From NCBI RefSeq assembly GCF_900093605.1, contig NZ_FLYE01000004.1, positions 36,446 to 100,445 of the forward strand: a stretch of 64,000 nucleotides of DNA. Direction: 5' to 3'. Both the position numbers and the translations under genes were made by a program. Below the pieces are notes generated by a model that had not been told where the DNA came from, searched no databases, and saw nothing but the letters and a program-made list of their open reading frames with translations. The stretch is from Candidatus Terasakiella magnetica (GTDB lineage: Bacteria; Pseudomonadota; Alphaproteobacteria; Rhodospirillales; Terasakiellaceae). Numbering within the stretch: position 1 is the first letter of the stretch; each line of letters begins with the position of its first letter. This document shows positions 1-9,160 of the stretch, piece by piece.

Positions 1-902
1 CCATGTAGAAGTGGGCCATATACGATGTAGGAGTGACCAACAACCCAACCCACATCAGAAGCCGCCCAGTAAACATCACCGGGTTCACAGTTATAAAGCG
101 CAGACATGTTGTATTTCAACGCCACCATGTGACCGCCGTTATCACGAACAACGCCTTTAGGCTGGCCCGTTGTACCAGAGGTATAAAGGATATAAAGAGG
201 ATCAGTTGCTTTTACAGAAACACAGTCCGCAGGCTCAGCTTTTGCAAGCTCGGTTGCATAATCAAAGTCATAACCGTCTTTAAGCTCAGCTTCTGCTTCT
301 TCACGTGCAACAATCACGGTCGCAAGTGGTTTGTGATCTGAAAGCTCAATTGCACCGTCTAGAAGCGGTTTATATGCAATCACACGACCCGGCTCGATAC
401 CACAAGAAGCAGAGATAATAACTTTTGGCTTGGCATCGTTGATACGTACGGCCAACTCATTAGAAGCAAAGCCACCAAAAACAACAGAGTGAACCGCACC
501 AAGACGTGCAACAGCCAACATGGCAACAGCGGCTTCTGGGATCATTGGCATGTAAATGACAACGCGGTCACCTTTTTCAACGCCGCGTGCTTTTAAAACA
601 CCTGCAAGGCGTGAAACCTGATCTTTCAGTTCGCTGTATGTTGTTTTGCTTTTGCGACCTGTGATCGGGCTATCGTAAATGATCGCGTCTTGATCACCGC
701 GGCCTTCTTCTACATGGCGGTCAACGGCGTTGTAACATGTGTTACATTCAGCACCCGCAAACCAACGATAAAGAGGGGCGTTGGAATCATCCAAAACTTT
801 ATCCCACTTTTTATCCCATTTGATTTCTTCAGCTGCTTTAGCCCAAAACCCTTCTGGGTTTTCCATCGATTCTTTATATGCTTCATCGTACCGGTTGGTC
901 AT
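1..902 (-). CDS. prpE: Propionyl-CoA synthetase, N-terminal part (runs off the window)
   Basis: AMP-forming ligase that activates propionate (or acetate) to its CoA thioester in the cytoplasm. The reverse strand translates without interruption from an ATG at 902, preceded by GGGGA, and the 3' end lies beyond position 1. About 300 residues are visible. They begin MTNRYDEAYKES, contain the acetyl-CoA-synthetase N-terminal domain (NTCYNAVDRH, GDQDAIIYDS, VVFGGFA) and the P-loop-like signature YTSGTTGQPKG near residue 245. The short N-terminal domain and the NTCYNAVDRH context fit PrpE better than Acs, which is a family-knowledge inference. It is divergent from another acyl-CoA ligase, with about 300 bp between the starts. 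That gap is AT-rich and shows no clear regulator site. Confidence 0.85.
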   Translation of the reverse strand, partial: MTNRYDEAYKESMENPEGFWAKAAEEIKWDKKWDKVLDDSNAPLYRWFAGAECNTCYNAVDRHVEEGRGDQDAIIYDSPITGRKSKTTYSELKDQVSRLAGVLKARGVEKGDRVVIYMPMIPEAAVAMLAVARLGAVHSVVFGGFASNELAVRINDAKPKVIISASCGIEPGRVIAYKPLLDGAIELSDHKPLATVIVAREEAEAELKDGYDFDYATELAKAEPADCVSVKATDPLYILYTSGTTGQPKGVVRDNGGHMVALKYNMSALYNCEPGDVYWAASDVGWVVGHSYIVYGPLLH

Positions 903-1201
903 AACGTCCCCATTTCCAAGCGATTTTTACAATAAGAGCTTGAAGAATTCCCTCTCCTTCAAACTTAGGCCAAGACTCTGCCCTAAAATTGGAAAAATTA
1001 AAAGCCTTAATTTGGTATTGTTTTACCGATTTTTTGTATTTTCCGGTCTTCTATATGTTAAATCATGGTAAATTATTTCAAAATTCCATCCCCATCCTTA
1101 CTTTTTTTTACACTTCTAAGTGCATTTTGGTATTCCGCGAGCCGATTGATGCTGCTATGAATCGTTCCAAATGAATTTTTACATCGGGGACTGATATAAC
1201 C

Positions 1202-2839
1202 ATGGAAAACATCTACGATATGCATCTGGAGAAAACAGAAGCGAACTACGAGCCACTTTCTCCTCTTTCTTTCATCAAACGCACAGCGATGGTTTATCCA
1301 GATCGCCCATCCGTGATCCATGGTGATAAGACCTATACCTGGAAAGAAACCTATGAGCGCTCCGTGCGCTTGGCCTCTGCCCTTCATAAAATGGGCATCA
1401 AAAAAGGCGACACGGTTGCCGTTATGGGTAACAACACACCAGAAACATACGAAGCGCACTTTGGTGTACCAATGTGTGGTGCGGTTCTCAACACCCTGAA
1501 CATCCGCCTTGATGCAGAAGCCATTGCCTTTATCTTGCAACATGGTGAAGCAAAAGTTCTGTTTACTGATCGTGAATTCTCAGACGTTACCAAGGCCGCG
1601 GTTGCTCGCCTTGAAAGAAAACCAATCGTCATTGATATTGATGATGCCTTGGCTGAAGGTGGCGAGCTTATCGGTCAGGAAGATTATGAGCATTTCATCT
1701 CTAAGGGTGATTTGGAATATGATTGGTCCGGCCCTGCTGATGAGTGGGAGGCGATCTCCCTGAACTATACATCCGGTACAACAGGCAACCCAAAAGGCGT
1801 TGTCTATCACCACCGTGGTGCCTACCTCAACGCCATTGGCAATGCGCTTGACTGGAACATGCAACAACACCCTGTTTACCTGTGGACGCTTCCCATGTTC
1901 CACTGTAACGGCTGGTGCTTTGCTTGGACCTTGGCGGCCAAGGCCGGTACCAACATCTGCCTGCGCAAAGTAAATGCGAAAAACATTTATGAAGCCATTG
2001 AAGAACATAAAGTTACCAACTTCTGTGGCGCACCGATTGTTCTGTCTTTTGTGATCAACGCGACAGAAGAAGAAAAGAAACCGTTTGAGCATAAATGTTC
2101 CATCATGACAGCAGCCGCCCCACCGCCAGCTTCTGTACTTAAAGCCATCCAAGATGAAGGCTTTGATGTAACCCATGCTTATGGCTTAACAGAAACATAT
2201 GGCCCTGCCGTCTTCTGTGCTTGGAAAGAAGAGTGGAACGAGCTGCCGATTGAGCGTCAAGCCTACCAGAAATCACGCCAAGGTGTGCGCTACACCCTTG
2301 AAGAAGGGCTGATGATTGCCGATAGCGAAACCACCATTGAAAAACCATGGGATGGCGAAAGCATGGGCGAAGTCTGCTTCCGCGGTAACATCGTCATGAA
2401 AGGCTATTTGAAAAACCCAACAGCCACAGACGAATCCTTTAAAGACGGCTGGTTCCATTCCGGTGATTTGGGCGTAAAACACCCTGATGGCTATATCCAG
2501 CTGAAAGACCGTTCTAAAGATATCATCATCTCTGGTGGTGAAAATATTTCTTCCATTGAAGTAGAAGATACACTGTATCGCCACCCAGATGTCGCTGCCG
2601 CTGCCGTTGTGGCCAAGCCCGATGTGAAATGGGGCGAAACCCCGGCAGCCTTTATTGAGCTGAAGCCAAGTGCGGGTAGTGTTACTGAGGAAGATATCAT
2701 CAAACATTGCCGTGATAATCTGGCGCACTTTAAATGCCCACGCACCGTGATCTTCCAAGAACTACCTAAAACATCAACAGGTAAAATCCAGAAGTTCATC
2801 CTGCGTGATGGATTAAGAAAAGAAGCAGGCGAACTCTAA
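1202..2839 (+). CDS. Acyl-CoA synthetase, AMP-forming (short/medium-chain type)
   Basis: A 545-residue ANL-superfamily ligase converting a carboxylic acid, ATP and CoA to acyl-CoA, AMP and PPi. The adenylate signature YTSGTTGNPKG lies near residue 190, the TETYGP motif near 330, the GWFHSGDLG hinge near 420, and the C-terminal catalytic lysine segment PKTSTGKIQKF near 525. The opening LSPLSFIKRTAMVYPDRPSV is typical of the bacterial/plant acyl-activating clade that uses short, medium or aromatic acids, so the substrate cannot be fixed by reading. The ATG at 1202 follows a purine-rich GGGGACTG stretch. It is monocistronic, ending in the hairpin at 2865. The neighbour prpE suggests a fatty-acid or propionate activation locus. 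Confidence 0.88.
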   Translation: MENIYDMHLEKTEANYEPLSPLSFIKRTAMVYPDRPSVIHGDKTYTWKETYERSVRLASALHKMGIKKGDTVAVMGNNTPETYEAHFGVPMCGAVLNTLNIRLDAEAIAFILQHGEAKVLFTDREFSDVTKAAVARLERKPIVIDIDDALAEGGELIGQEDYEHFISKGDLEYDWSGPADEWEAISLNYTSGTTGNPKGVVYHHRGAYLNAIGNALDWNMQQHPVYLWTLPMFHCNGWCFAWTLAAKAGTNICLRKVNAKNIYEAIEEHKVTNFCGAPIVLSFVINATEEEKKPFEHKCSIMTAAAPPPASVLKAIQDEGFDVTHAYGLTETYGPAVFCAWKEEWNELPIERQAYQKSRQGVRYTLEEGLMIADSETTIEKPWDGESMGEVCFRGNIVMKGYLKNPTATDESFKDGWFHSGDLGVKHPDGYIQLKDRSKDIIISGGENISSIEVEDTLYRHPDVAAAAVVAKPDVKWGETPAAFIELKPSAGSVTEEDIIKHCRDNLAHFKCPRTVIFQELPKTSTGKIQKFILRDGLRKEAGEL

Positions 2840-2864
2840 GCCTCTAACTTTTACCAAGTCTTTG

Positions 2865-2900
2865 AAAAGCCCTGTATATATTGCAGGGCTTTTTCTTTTT
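2865..2900 (+). terminator. Rho-independent terminator of the acyl-CoA synthetase gene
   Basis: AGCCCTG and CAGGGCT pair around a 9-nt loop and are followed by a T-rich tract, 28 nt after the stop codon. Confidence 0.85.
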
Positions 2901-2960
2901 TTAACTGAGTTAACTGTGACTGCGCCTTACATCAAAAACTTATTGAACAATATCCTTAAA

Positions 2961-2997
2961 TAAAAACAAGCCCTCAAACTACCAAAGCTTGAGGGCT
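2961..2997 (-). terminator. Rho-independent terminator, reverse strand
   Basis: AGCCCTCAA and TTGAGGGCT form a 9-bp stem (2969-2997). On the reverse strand it is followed by a T-rich tract, so it probably ends the DUF465 transcript that stops at 3087. Confidence 0.7.
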
Positions 2998-3086
2998 GTC
3001 AATATGCGAACTCAATTCGCCAGTTCTCATAAATAAAAGAACTCTTTATCACTCTATATCGATCTATATGTAATGATCGTTTATGT

Positions 3087-3254
3087 CTACTGCGCTGCTA
3101 AAGTCGAGATTTCGTCTTTTAGCTTCAATTTTTGGCGCTTGAGGTCGTGTATAAGGTCGTCGTCAGGGTGAGGTCTGATTTCTTCTGCTTCGATTTTATT
3201 TTCAAGTTCTATGTGCTTGGATTTAAGAGATTCAATACGGTCTAAGACGCTCAT
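3087..3254 (-). CDS. DUF465 (YdcH-like) small coiled-coil protein
   Basis: A 55-residue protein on the reverse strand, starting MSVLDRIESLKSKH and ending LKLKDEISTLAAQ. The pattern is two short amphipathic helices, with HPDDDLIHDLKRQKLKLKDEI matching the DUF465/YdcH family consensus. These cytosolic coiled-coil proteins are of unknown function and common in Proteobacteria. AGGGAGG upstream of the ATG at 3254 is a near-perfect ribosome-binding site. A paralogue lies at 4537-4737 on the other side of pfkA. The two share the R-L/Q-K-K-K-L-x-L-K-D core. Confidence 0.8.
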   Translation of the reverse strand: MSVLDRIESLKSKHIELENKIEAEEIRPHPDDDLIHDLKRQKLKLKDEISTLAAQ

Positions 3255-3362
3255 GCGAACAACCTCCCTTAGGCAATTATAAGAAGGTTTTATGATACCT
3301 AAATTATAATTCGATTACCAGCATTGCATGTTGTGCAGCGCAGCACAAACCTTGCCTTTTCA

Positions 3363-4448
3363 TCAATCACCAAGGCAAATCCCAAGGCCGCGTGCGGTAT
3401 GCACAAGTGTGCCAGTCACATCAATTTTTTTATATCGTTTCACCACTTCATCCAATGGCACATCCACCACCTCGCGGTGCTGCCAAGCCACCATGCAATT
3501 GGTCTTGCCTTGTGCCATCAAATCAACGGCCCTCACCCCAAAGGCAGAGGCAATAAGGCGATCACGCATGGCAGGTGTGCCCCCGCGTTGCAAATGGCCC
3601 AACACCGTCACACGGGTGTCCGCCCCTGTCATTTTTGCGATTTGTCCGCCAATCTCATGACCGACCCCGCCGTAGTTCATTTTACCTTCTTCATTGGCAT
3701 GCATGACGGTTTGCCCCTGACTTGTCTTAATCGCTTCTGAACAGACAACAAGTGCGTGGCTGCGTTTTTCATTTTCATACACATCACGAATTTTTTCAGC
3801 CACCTTGTCCATATCATAGGCAATTTCAGGCAGCAAAATCACATCGGCCCCGCCTGCAATGCCAGCATGAAGGGCGATATGGCCTGCATCACGGCCCATA
3901 ACCTCCAACACCATGACACGATGGTGGCTGGCAGCTGTGGGCAATAATCGATCCAGCGCATCCACCGCCACATTAACCGCGGTTGTAAAGCCAATGGTAA
4001 ATTCGGTTAAGGCCACATCATTATCAATGGTTTTGGGAATACCGATAAAGGGGATATCACCCAGCTCACATAAACGATTGAGGATTTTCATGGAGCCATC
4101 GCCCCCAATCCCAATCAACCCATCCAGATTAAGGCTTCGAAAGCCTTCAACAAATTCCATGGAGCGGTCTTTCACACTGCCATCTGGCATTTTAAAGGCA
4201 AATGGGTCGCCCTTTGTTGACGATCCTAAAAAGGTCCCGCCTTGGCGCAGTAAAACACCGCTAAAAGTTTGTTTATCCAGTATTTCTGCCTCAATTGGCT
4301 CAGAAATAAGCCCCAATGTACCGTTACGAATACCGACAACTTCCCAGCCAAACCCGTCAATAGCACGACGGGTAACGGCGCGAATAGCCGCGTTCAATCC
4401 TGCACAATCCCCACCGCTTGTGAGAATACCGATACGTTTTTTAGCCAT
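3363..4448 (-). CDS. pfkA: 6-phosphofructokinase
   Basis: Phosphorylates fructose 6-phosphate in glycolysis. The 361-residue protein has the ATP-site opening LTSGGDCAGLNAAI, the GGDGS phosphoryl-donor motif with Gly118 (Gly104 in E. coli), the catalytic segment PKTIDND with Lys139 in place of E. coli Gly124, the MGRDAGH sugar-phosphate motif and LGHLQRGG. Gly at the first site usually means ATP rather than PPi. Gly plus Lys is the combination of the group III/mixed-substrate PFK clade, so I favour ATP dependence but not E. coli-type allostery. It stands alone, convergent with nothing, and is flanked by DUF465 genes on both sides. Confidence 0.9.
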   Translation of the reverse strand: MAKKRIGILTSGGDCAGLNAAIRAVTRRAIDGFGWEVVGIRNGTLGLISEPIEAEILDKQTFSGVLLRQGGTFLGSSTKGDPFAFKMPDGSVKDRSMEFVEGFRSLNLDGLIGIGGDGSMKILNRLCELGDIPFIGIPKTIDNDVALTEFTIGFTTAVNVAVDALDRLLPTAASHHRVMVLEVMGRDAGHIALHAGIAGGADVILLPEIAYDMDKVAEKIRDVYENEKRSHALVVCSEAIKTSQGQTVMHANEEGKMNYGGVGHEIGGQIAKMTGADTRVTVLGHLQRGGTPAMRDRLIASAFGVRAVDLMAQGKTNCMVAWQHREVVDVPLDEVVKRYKKIDVTGTLVHTARGLGICLGD

Positions 4449-4536
4449 CTGTCTTCCTTTTTTATTATTTACAGGCGTTTATATGTTATGATCCCAGCCT
4501 AATGTTTCAATAAGATCAAAACAAGTCGGGAAAAAA

Positions 4537-4737
4537 ATGCCTGAAACCCGTGAACTCCACATCAAGCTCGCGATTTTACAAACCGAACACCGCGATCTGG
4601 ACGATGTCATCGATCGCATGGTTGAAAATCCACCTTATGACCAGCTTCGATTACAACGTCTTAAAAAGAAAAAGCTGACATTAAAAGACCAGATCATCAA
4701 GCTGGAGAATATGATTCTCCCCGATATTATCGCCTAA
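4537..4737 (+). CDS. DUF465 (YdcH-like) small protein
   Basis: A 66-residue, very charged, all-helical protein (MPETRELHIKL... LQRLKKKKLTLKDQIIKLE) of the DUF465 family, function unknown. It carries the family core L-K-K-K-L-x-L-K-D and is a second copy beside the one at 3087-3254. A GGGAAAAAAATG context gives a ribosome-binding site. Its last 11 nt overlap the 3' end of the convergent GGDEF gene. Confidence 0.8.
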   Translation: MPETRELHIKLAILQTEHRDLDDVIDRMVENPPYDQLRLQRLKKKKLTLKDQIIKLENMILPDIIA

Positions 4738-5473
4738 CAAAACGGCGATGTAAGTCTTTATCTGCTTCTTTTAAAACCACATCGACTTCTTCGGTGAGAT
4801 GCAAGCTATGCAGCCCATAAGCAACCTCTGCATCCAGAATATGACCGTCATACATAATCGGGCCTTGTTTAACGCGTTTTTCCAAATGACGGATTTTCTC
4901 TAAAGCTGATTTTTCATCACTCAGTGCCATCACAATACCAAAACCATCCCCGCCTAGCGTGCCAATGCGGTCTGTTTCGCGCAGTTGAGTTTTAAGAATT
5001 TCTGCGGCTTCGCGAATAACTGTTTCACCTGCCAACAGGCCAAAACGTTCTTTAATCACGCTAAAATTACTGATTTGAAAATATACAAAGGTCGCCGCAC
5101 TGCCTGAGCGCTGAATTTGCGATGCAATGACGGATATTTCGCGCGCCAAGGCATGGCGGGTAAGTACGGGAAGGTCCGAATGTTTATCAACCGAGCTGGA
5201 CAATTTCATTTCCAGATGATGGGTCATGGCAAGTTCTTCGCGCAAATCTTCCATTTCCTCCATCAACACAATGATGGCATCGGTAACAGCAGGGGTAAGT
5301 TCACCTTCTGGAATATTCATGAAAGAGGTTACATCATTAATCCCGCGCCGTGGTGCGGGGTATTTACGTTTTCCCTGAAAACGACCATAGGCCGGGCGGT
5401 GTGAGCTTTGTTCCTGCTCATTGCCCACATAAGGCTTCAGGCCTTCAGAACGTTTGATGTCATCTACAGGCAT
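4727..5473 (-). CDS. Degenerate GGDEF-domain protein
   Basis: A 248-residue soluble protein with no membrane segment. Residues 1-60 are disordered and basic (QGKRKYPAPRRG). A helical linker at 70-110 is followed by a GGDEF-type fold at about 115-245 (TFVYFQISNFSVIKERFGLLAGETV, then DRIGTLGGDGFGIVM). The signature reads GGDGF instead of GG[D/E]EF. The acidic metal-binding residue is lost, so diguanylate cyclase activity is unlikely and a sensory or scaffold role is more plausible (inference). No N-terminal sensor domain is recognisable. It is divergent from purE and its tail overlaps the convergent DUF465 gene. Confidence 0.75.
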   Translation of the reverse strand: MPVDDIKRSEGLKPYVGNEQEQSSHRPAYGRFQGKRKYPAPRRGINDVTSFMNIPEGELTPAVTDAIIVLMEEMEDLREELAMTHHLEMKLSSSVDKHSDLPVLTRHALAREISVIASQIQRSGSAATFVYFQISNFSVIKERFGLLAGETVIREAAEILKTQLRETDRIGTLGGDGFGIVMALSDEKSALEKIRHLEKRVKQGPIMYDGHILDAEVAYGLHSLHLTEEVDVVLKEADKDLHRRFVRR

Positions 5474-5618
5474 AATAGCCTCTCAACTCTCTTTCTCAAC
5501 TGCCTTATAGTATACTGTAAATATTATCTTTTTCCTAATTATGCGCAAAAACCTTGCGATTCCCCCCTACATCCATATAATACGCCCCTTTTTTAAGACC
5601 TTGTTTGGGAAAAACGCT

Positions 5619-6110
5619 ATGGATAGTGCAGCACCTTGTGTCGGTATCATTATGGGCAGCCAGTCAGATTGGCCAACCATGAAACTCGCAGCAGATATGT
5701 TAGAAGAAATGGGCGTTTCTTACGAAAAACGCATCGTATCCGCGCACCGCACACCGCAACGTCTTTATGACTATGCCAATAATGCCAAATCACGTGGCCT
5801 GCAGGTTATCATTGCAGGGGCTGGCGGGGCTGCCCATCTCCCGGGTATGGCTGCGGCGATGACGCCACTCCCCGTCCTTGGTGTTCCGGTTAAAAGTCGT
5901 GCCCTAAACGGTATTGATAGCCTCTATTCAATTGCACAAATGCCCGGTGGCGTACCTGTTGGTACATTGGCTATTGGCGATGCGGGTGCTAAAAACGCCG
6001 GGATCATGGCAGCCAGCATCATTGCCTTGCAAGATGAAGCTGTGGCTGCCAAATTAGATGAGTTTCGCGCCAAACAAACAGCATCTGTTGCAGAAGAACC
6101 TGTTGACTAA
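5619..6110 (+). CDS. purE: 5-(carboxyamino)imidazole ribonucleotide mutase
   Basis: Class I PurE, converting N5-CAIR to CAIR in purine biosynthesis. The 163 residues starting [21 protein letters not shown] carry the catalytic motifs [15 protein letters not shown] and [11 protein letters not shown] chose the ATG at 5619 over the longer reading from 5541 because the extra 26 residues are not PurE-like and TTGGGA precedes 5619 at a workable distance. It is followed 19 nt later by purK, whose product makes the unstable substrate, so the two form a standard operon. Confidence 0.93.
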   Translation: MDSAAPCVGIIMGSQSDWPTMKLAADMLEEMGVSYEKRIVSAHRTPQRLYDYANNAKSRGLQVIIAGAGGAAHLPGMAAAMTPLPVLGVPVKSRALNGIDSLYSIAQMPGGVPVGTLAIGDAGAKNAGIMAASIIALQDEAVAAKLDEFRAKQTASVAEEPVD

Positions 6111-6129
6111 AACATTAAGGTCAAATGAC

Positions 6130-7227
6130 ATGAACGCATATAAACAACTCCCACCGGGTAGCACCATTGGTATTATCGGTAACGGACAGTTAGGCCGCAT
6201 GACAGCACTGGCTGCCGCACGCCTTGGATATATGTGCCATGTCTTTGGCCCGGGTGAAGATAGCCCGGCTGAACAGGTCGCCCATAAAGCCACAGTGGCA
6301 GATTATGATGACCGTGACGCCCTGATCGCCTTTGCCGATGCCTGTGATGTGGTGACGTTTGAATTTGAAAACATCCCCCATGAAAGTGTGCAACTGCTGA
6401 CAGAACATGTGGATGTGCGCCCGGGCTGGAACTGTTTGCACCTGTCCCAAGACCGCTTGATTGAGAAAACTTTCATCAATGAATGCGGCATTGCCACAGC
6501 GCCTTTTAAAGGTGTGGACTCACTTGCTGACCTTGAAAAAGCAGTTGACGAATTGGGCCGCCCCAGCATCTTAAAAACCACGCGCATGGGCTATGACGGT
6601 AAAGGCCAAGCCTTGATCCGCCCTGAAACAGACCTTGCAACCGCTTATGAATCTATGGCAAATGCCCCTTCTGTTTTAGAAGGCTTTGTTGATTTCCAGC
6701 GTGAAATTTCCGTTGTGGTGGCGCGCAGTGCCTGTGGGCAATGGACCGCATTTGAGCCTGCTGAAAACATTCATGTGGATGGTATTTTAGATACTTCTAC
6801 GGTACCTGCGCATATTCCGGACGGGTTGATTGAAGAAGCCGTGCGTATTGCGGTTACACTGGCTGAAAAAATGGAAATCATCGGCCTTGTGGCTGTGGAA
6901 ATGTTCCATACCAAAGATGACCAGCTGATCGTTAATGAAGTGGCACCACGCCCGCATAACTCCGGTCACTGGACGCAGGATGCCTGTTATTCAGACCAGT
7001 TTGAACAGTTCGTGCGCGCGGTCTGTGGTCTGCCACTGGGCTCAGTTGAGCGCCGCAATGATCTGGTGATGAAAAACCTCATTGGTTTTGACGTTGAAAA
7101 ATGGCCGGATTATTTAAACGAACCCAATGCCAAGCTACACCTATACGGTAAAGCCTCCACACGGCGCGGGCGCAAGATGGGTCATGTTAATCTGGTCTAC
7201 CCCCTTGGTGAACTCCCCAAAGAATAG
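6130..7227 (+). CDS. purK: 5-(carboxyamino)imidazole ribonucleotide synthase
   Basis: ATP-grasp enzyme that carboxylates AIR with bicarbonate and ATP to N5-CAIR. It has 365 residues from MNAYKQLPPGSTIGIIGNGQLGRM. The N-terminal GxGQLG nucleotide-like loop, the VTFEFENIP motif, the ATP-grasp segments KTTRMGYDGKGQ and EGFVDFQREISV, and the metal/active-site block NEVAPRPHNSGHWTQDAC are all present. The start at 6130 fits AAGG upstream and matches the family N-terminus. The reading that begins earlier at 6058 runs inside purE. It is co-transcribed with purE. Confidence 0.93.
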   Translation: MNAYKQLPPGSTIGIIGNGQLGRMTALAAARLGYMCHVFGPGEDSPAEQVAHKATVADYDDRDALIAFADACDVVTFEFENIPHESVQLLTEHVDVRPGWNCLHLSQDRLIEKTFINECGIATAPFKGVDSLADLEKAVDELGRPSILKTTRMGYDGKGQALIRPETDLATAYESMANAPSVLEGFVDFQREISVVVARSACGQWTAFEPAENIHVDGILDTSTVPAHIPDGLIEEAVRIAVTLAEKMEIIGLVAVEMFHTKDDQLIVNEVAPRPHNSGHWTQDACYSDQFEQFVRAVCGLPLGSVERRNDLVMKNLIGFDVEKWPDYLNEPNAKLHLYGKASTRRGRKMGHVNLVYPLGELPKE

Positions 7228-7237
7228 ATACATCCGT

Positions 7238-8425
7238 CTATTTCTTCTCAACCCACATCATCAGCAAATAAGCCGTTAAAGCCAGAACCGTAAAACCACC
7301 CACAAGCGGCACAAGCGTCTGGTCATAAAGCTGCCCGATAATGGTGCCCAGCGTCATTGAGGTAAAGGTCGTGCCTGCGCCAATGATGGAAGAGGCAATG
7401 CCTGCAATATGGCCCATCGGCTCCATCGCCATGGCATTGGCATTGCCAAATAAAATCCCCATAAAGAAGAAGATGACGATCATCGCCCCCATAAACAGGG
7501 CAAAGGGCGGATGCCCCTCAACCATGAGCAAATAGGTCAAAAACGTCCCACTTGAAATGATCATCAAGGCCAAGGAAGATTGCATCAAAGCACGCATCCC
7601 ATATTTCATGACAATCTTGCCATTAACCAATGAGGATGCCCCCACGGCCAAGGCCAGCATGGCAAAATACAATGGGAACATCTCATCAATGCCATAGATA
7701 TCAAAATAGAGCAGCTTGGCGGTATTGAGGTAAGTGACCAGACAGCCAAAAGCCATCCCGCCAATAATCATATAGCCCACGGAAAAACGGTTTCTCAGCA
7801 CCTCAATGGTGCCACGCAGGACCGAAGCCAAGGAAAAAGGGATACGCCTGTCTTTGGGCAGGGTTTCCGGTTGGCGGGTATAAAGCCAGATGAGATTAAC
7901 AAAAGCGAGCACGGCAAAGAGATAAAAGATACTTTCCCAGCTGCTATAAACCAGCATCAAAGCCCCAAAGGTAGGCGCAAGTGCAGGCATGAGGATAAAG
8001 ATGGTAATGACAAAAGACATGATGCGCGCCATCTCACGCCCGGCATATTGGTCGCGCACAAAGGCAATGGAGACCGTGCGTGGCCCAGCCACACCAAAGC
8101 CTTGCAAGAACCGCCCTGCCAGCATCACATCATAGGTCGGGGCAAAGGCGGAGATTAAAGAGCCGATGATAAACAGAACCAACCCCATATAAGTGGCAGG
8201 TTTGCGCCCGATGGAATCAGAAAGAGGGCCATAGAACAATTGCCCAATTGCCATCCCCAAAAACACAATCCCGACAACCAGCTGAACCTCATTGGCGTCT
8301 TTGATCTCAAAACTCGCCGCAATGGCGTGAAAAGCCGGCAAGATCGCATCAATGGCCAAAGCCACCAACGACATGAGAAATGCCATCAGCGCAATAAACT
8401 CGCCCGTCGTCTGTTTCTTTTCCAT
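7238..8425 (-). CDS. Bcr/CflA-family MFS drug-resistance transporter
   Basis: A 395-residue inner-membrane major-facilitator protein with about 12 hydrophobic segments. The DHA1 motifs LFYGPLSDSIGRKP between TM2 and TM3 and the FLQGFGVAGPRTVSIAFVRD motif C-like stretch place it in the Bcr/CflA subfamily (drug:H+ antiport, e.g. bicyclomycin). Substrate is unknown. The 3' end is only 10 nt from purK, and the two are convergent. It starts at an ATG at 8425 with no operon partner upstream. Confidence 0.85.
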   Translation of the reverse strand: MEKKQTTGEFIALMAFLMSLVALAIDAILPAFHAIAASFEIKDANEVQLVVGIVFLGMAIGQLFYGPLSDSIGRKPATYMGLVLFIIGSLISAFAPTYDVMLAGRFLQGFGVAGPRTVSIAFVRDQYAGREMARIMSFVITIFILMPALAPTFGALMLVYSSWESIFYLFAVLAFVNLIWLYTRQPETLPKDRRIPFSLASVLRGTIEVLRNRFSVGYMIIGGMAFGCLVTYLNTAKLLYFDIYGIDEMFPLYFAMLALAVGASSLVNGKIVMKYGMRALMQSSLALMIISSGTFLTYLLMVEGHPPFALFMGAMIVIFFFMGILFGNANAMAMEPMGHIAGIASSIIGAGTTFTSMTLGTIIGQLYDQTLVPLVGGFTVLALTAYLLMMWVEKK

Positions 8426-8510
8426 TATGATCGCGCCTTATATGGTTGAGGGTGTCTTATAAGGCAAATCAAAAACCAGCGCTGTGAAGGAGTTCACAAA
8501 ATTGAGCGAA

Positions 8511-9155
8511 TTAACGTTTCATCAGGCCCGCTGCACCGCCGTGGCCTGTAAGCTTACAAAAGACATCTTCAATTTTTGAAAAGATTTTCTTGCGGGTTTT
8601 GACCGCCGCAATCACATCCATTAAACGGCGGCGATAAAACAAGATGGTTTCTTCTGCATTTTCCGACTCGTCATTAAGCCAGAAGACCATGGTCGCACTA
8701 TATACAGCCGCGAGTGAGGCACGCTTGGTATAATAATTAAAGTCAACGGACTCATCACCACAACACCACCACATCTCATCCACCGCTTTCCACACCACAG
8801 CAACACCTTCAGGTGCATTTTGCACCAGGGCGTAATGGGACATGGCCTTGCGCACAGCTTCACGGTACGGGCCTTCAATTTCAAGGCGGATACGCATGGC
8901 GGCTTCTAGGCGTTGGCCCACACCCATTTTTTCAAGATCGGTTTCTTCCAGCTTTGCCGCCATCTGGCGATTGATATAATCGGCAAAATGGGCGAGCACA
9001 TCACTGATCCCATAAGGAAAAGCACGCACAGCCATAGACGCATCATAACCAGCTTCAATCGCACCCTCTTCAACCGCGCTATCCGTCCAGCCATCAAAAA
9101 TCACATTGGGCAAAGTGCCTAGAAGGATTTCGTCCTTAACCTTAATGTCCTGCAT
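8511..9155 (-). CDS. COQ9-family ubiquinone biosynthesis accessory protein
   Basis: A 214-residue alphaproteobacterial COQ9 protein. In mitochondria COQ9 is a TetR-fold lipid-binding protein that presents ubiquinone intermediates to the COQ7 hydroxylase. The family-defining C-terminal block WWCCGDESVDFNYYTKRA, followed by L-A-x-V-Y-x-A-T-x-x-x-W, is intact, and the N-terminal helices (GWTDSAVEEGAIEAGYD) resemble a TetR-type HTH. It starts 5 nt after the stop of def, so the two are likely co-transcribed. Function in bacteria is inferred from the eukaryotic family. Confidence 0.85.
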   Translation of the reverse strand: MQDIKVKDEILLGTLPNVIFDGWTDSAVEEGAIEAGYDASMAVRAFPYGISDVLAHFADYINRQMAAKLEETDLEKMGVGQRLEAAMRIRLEIEGPYREAVRKAMSHYALVQNAPEGVAVVWKAVDEMWWCCGDESVDFNYYTKRASLAAVYSATMVFWLNDESENAEETILFYRRRLMDVIAAVKTRKKIFSKIEDVFCKLTGHGGAAGLMKR

Positions 9156-9160
9156 TGCCT

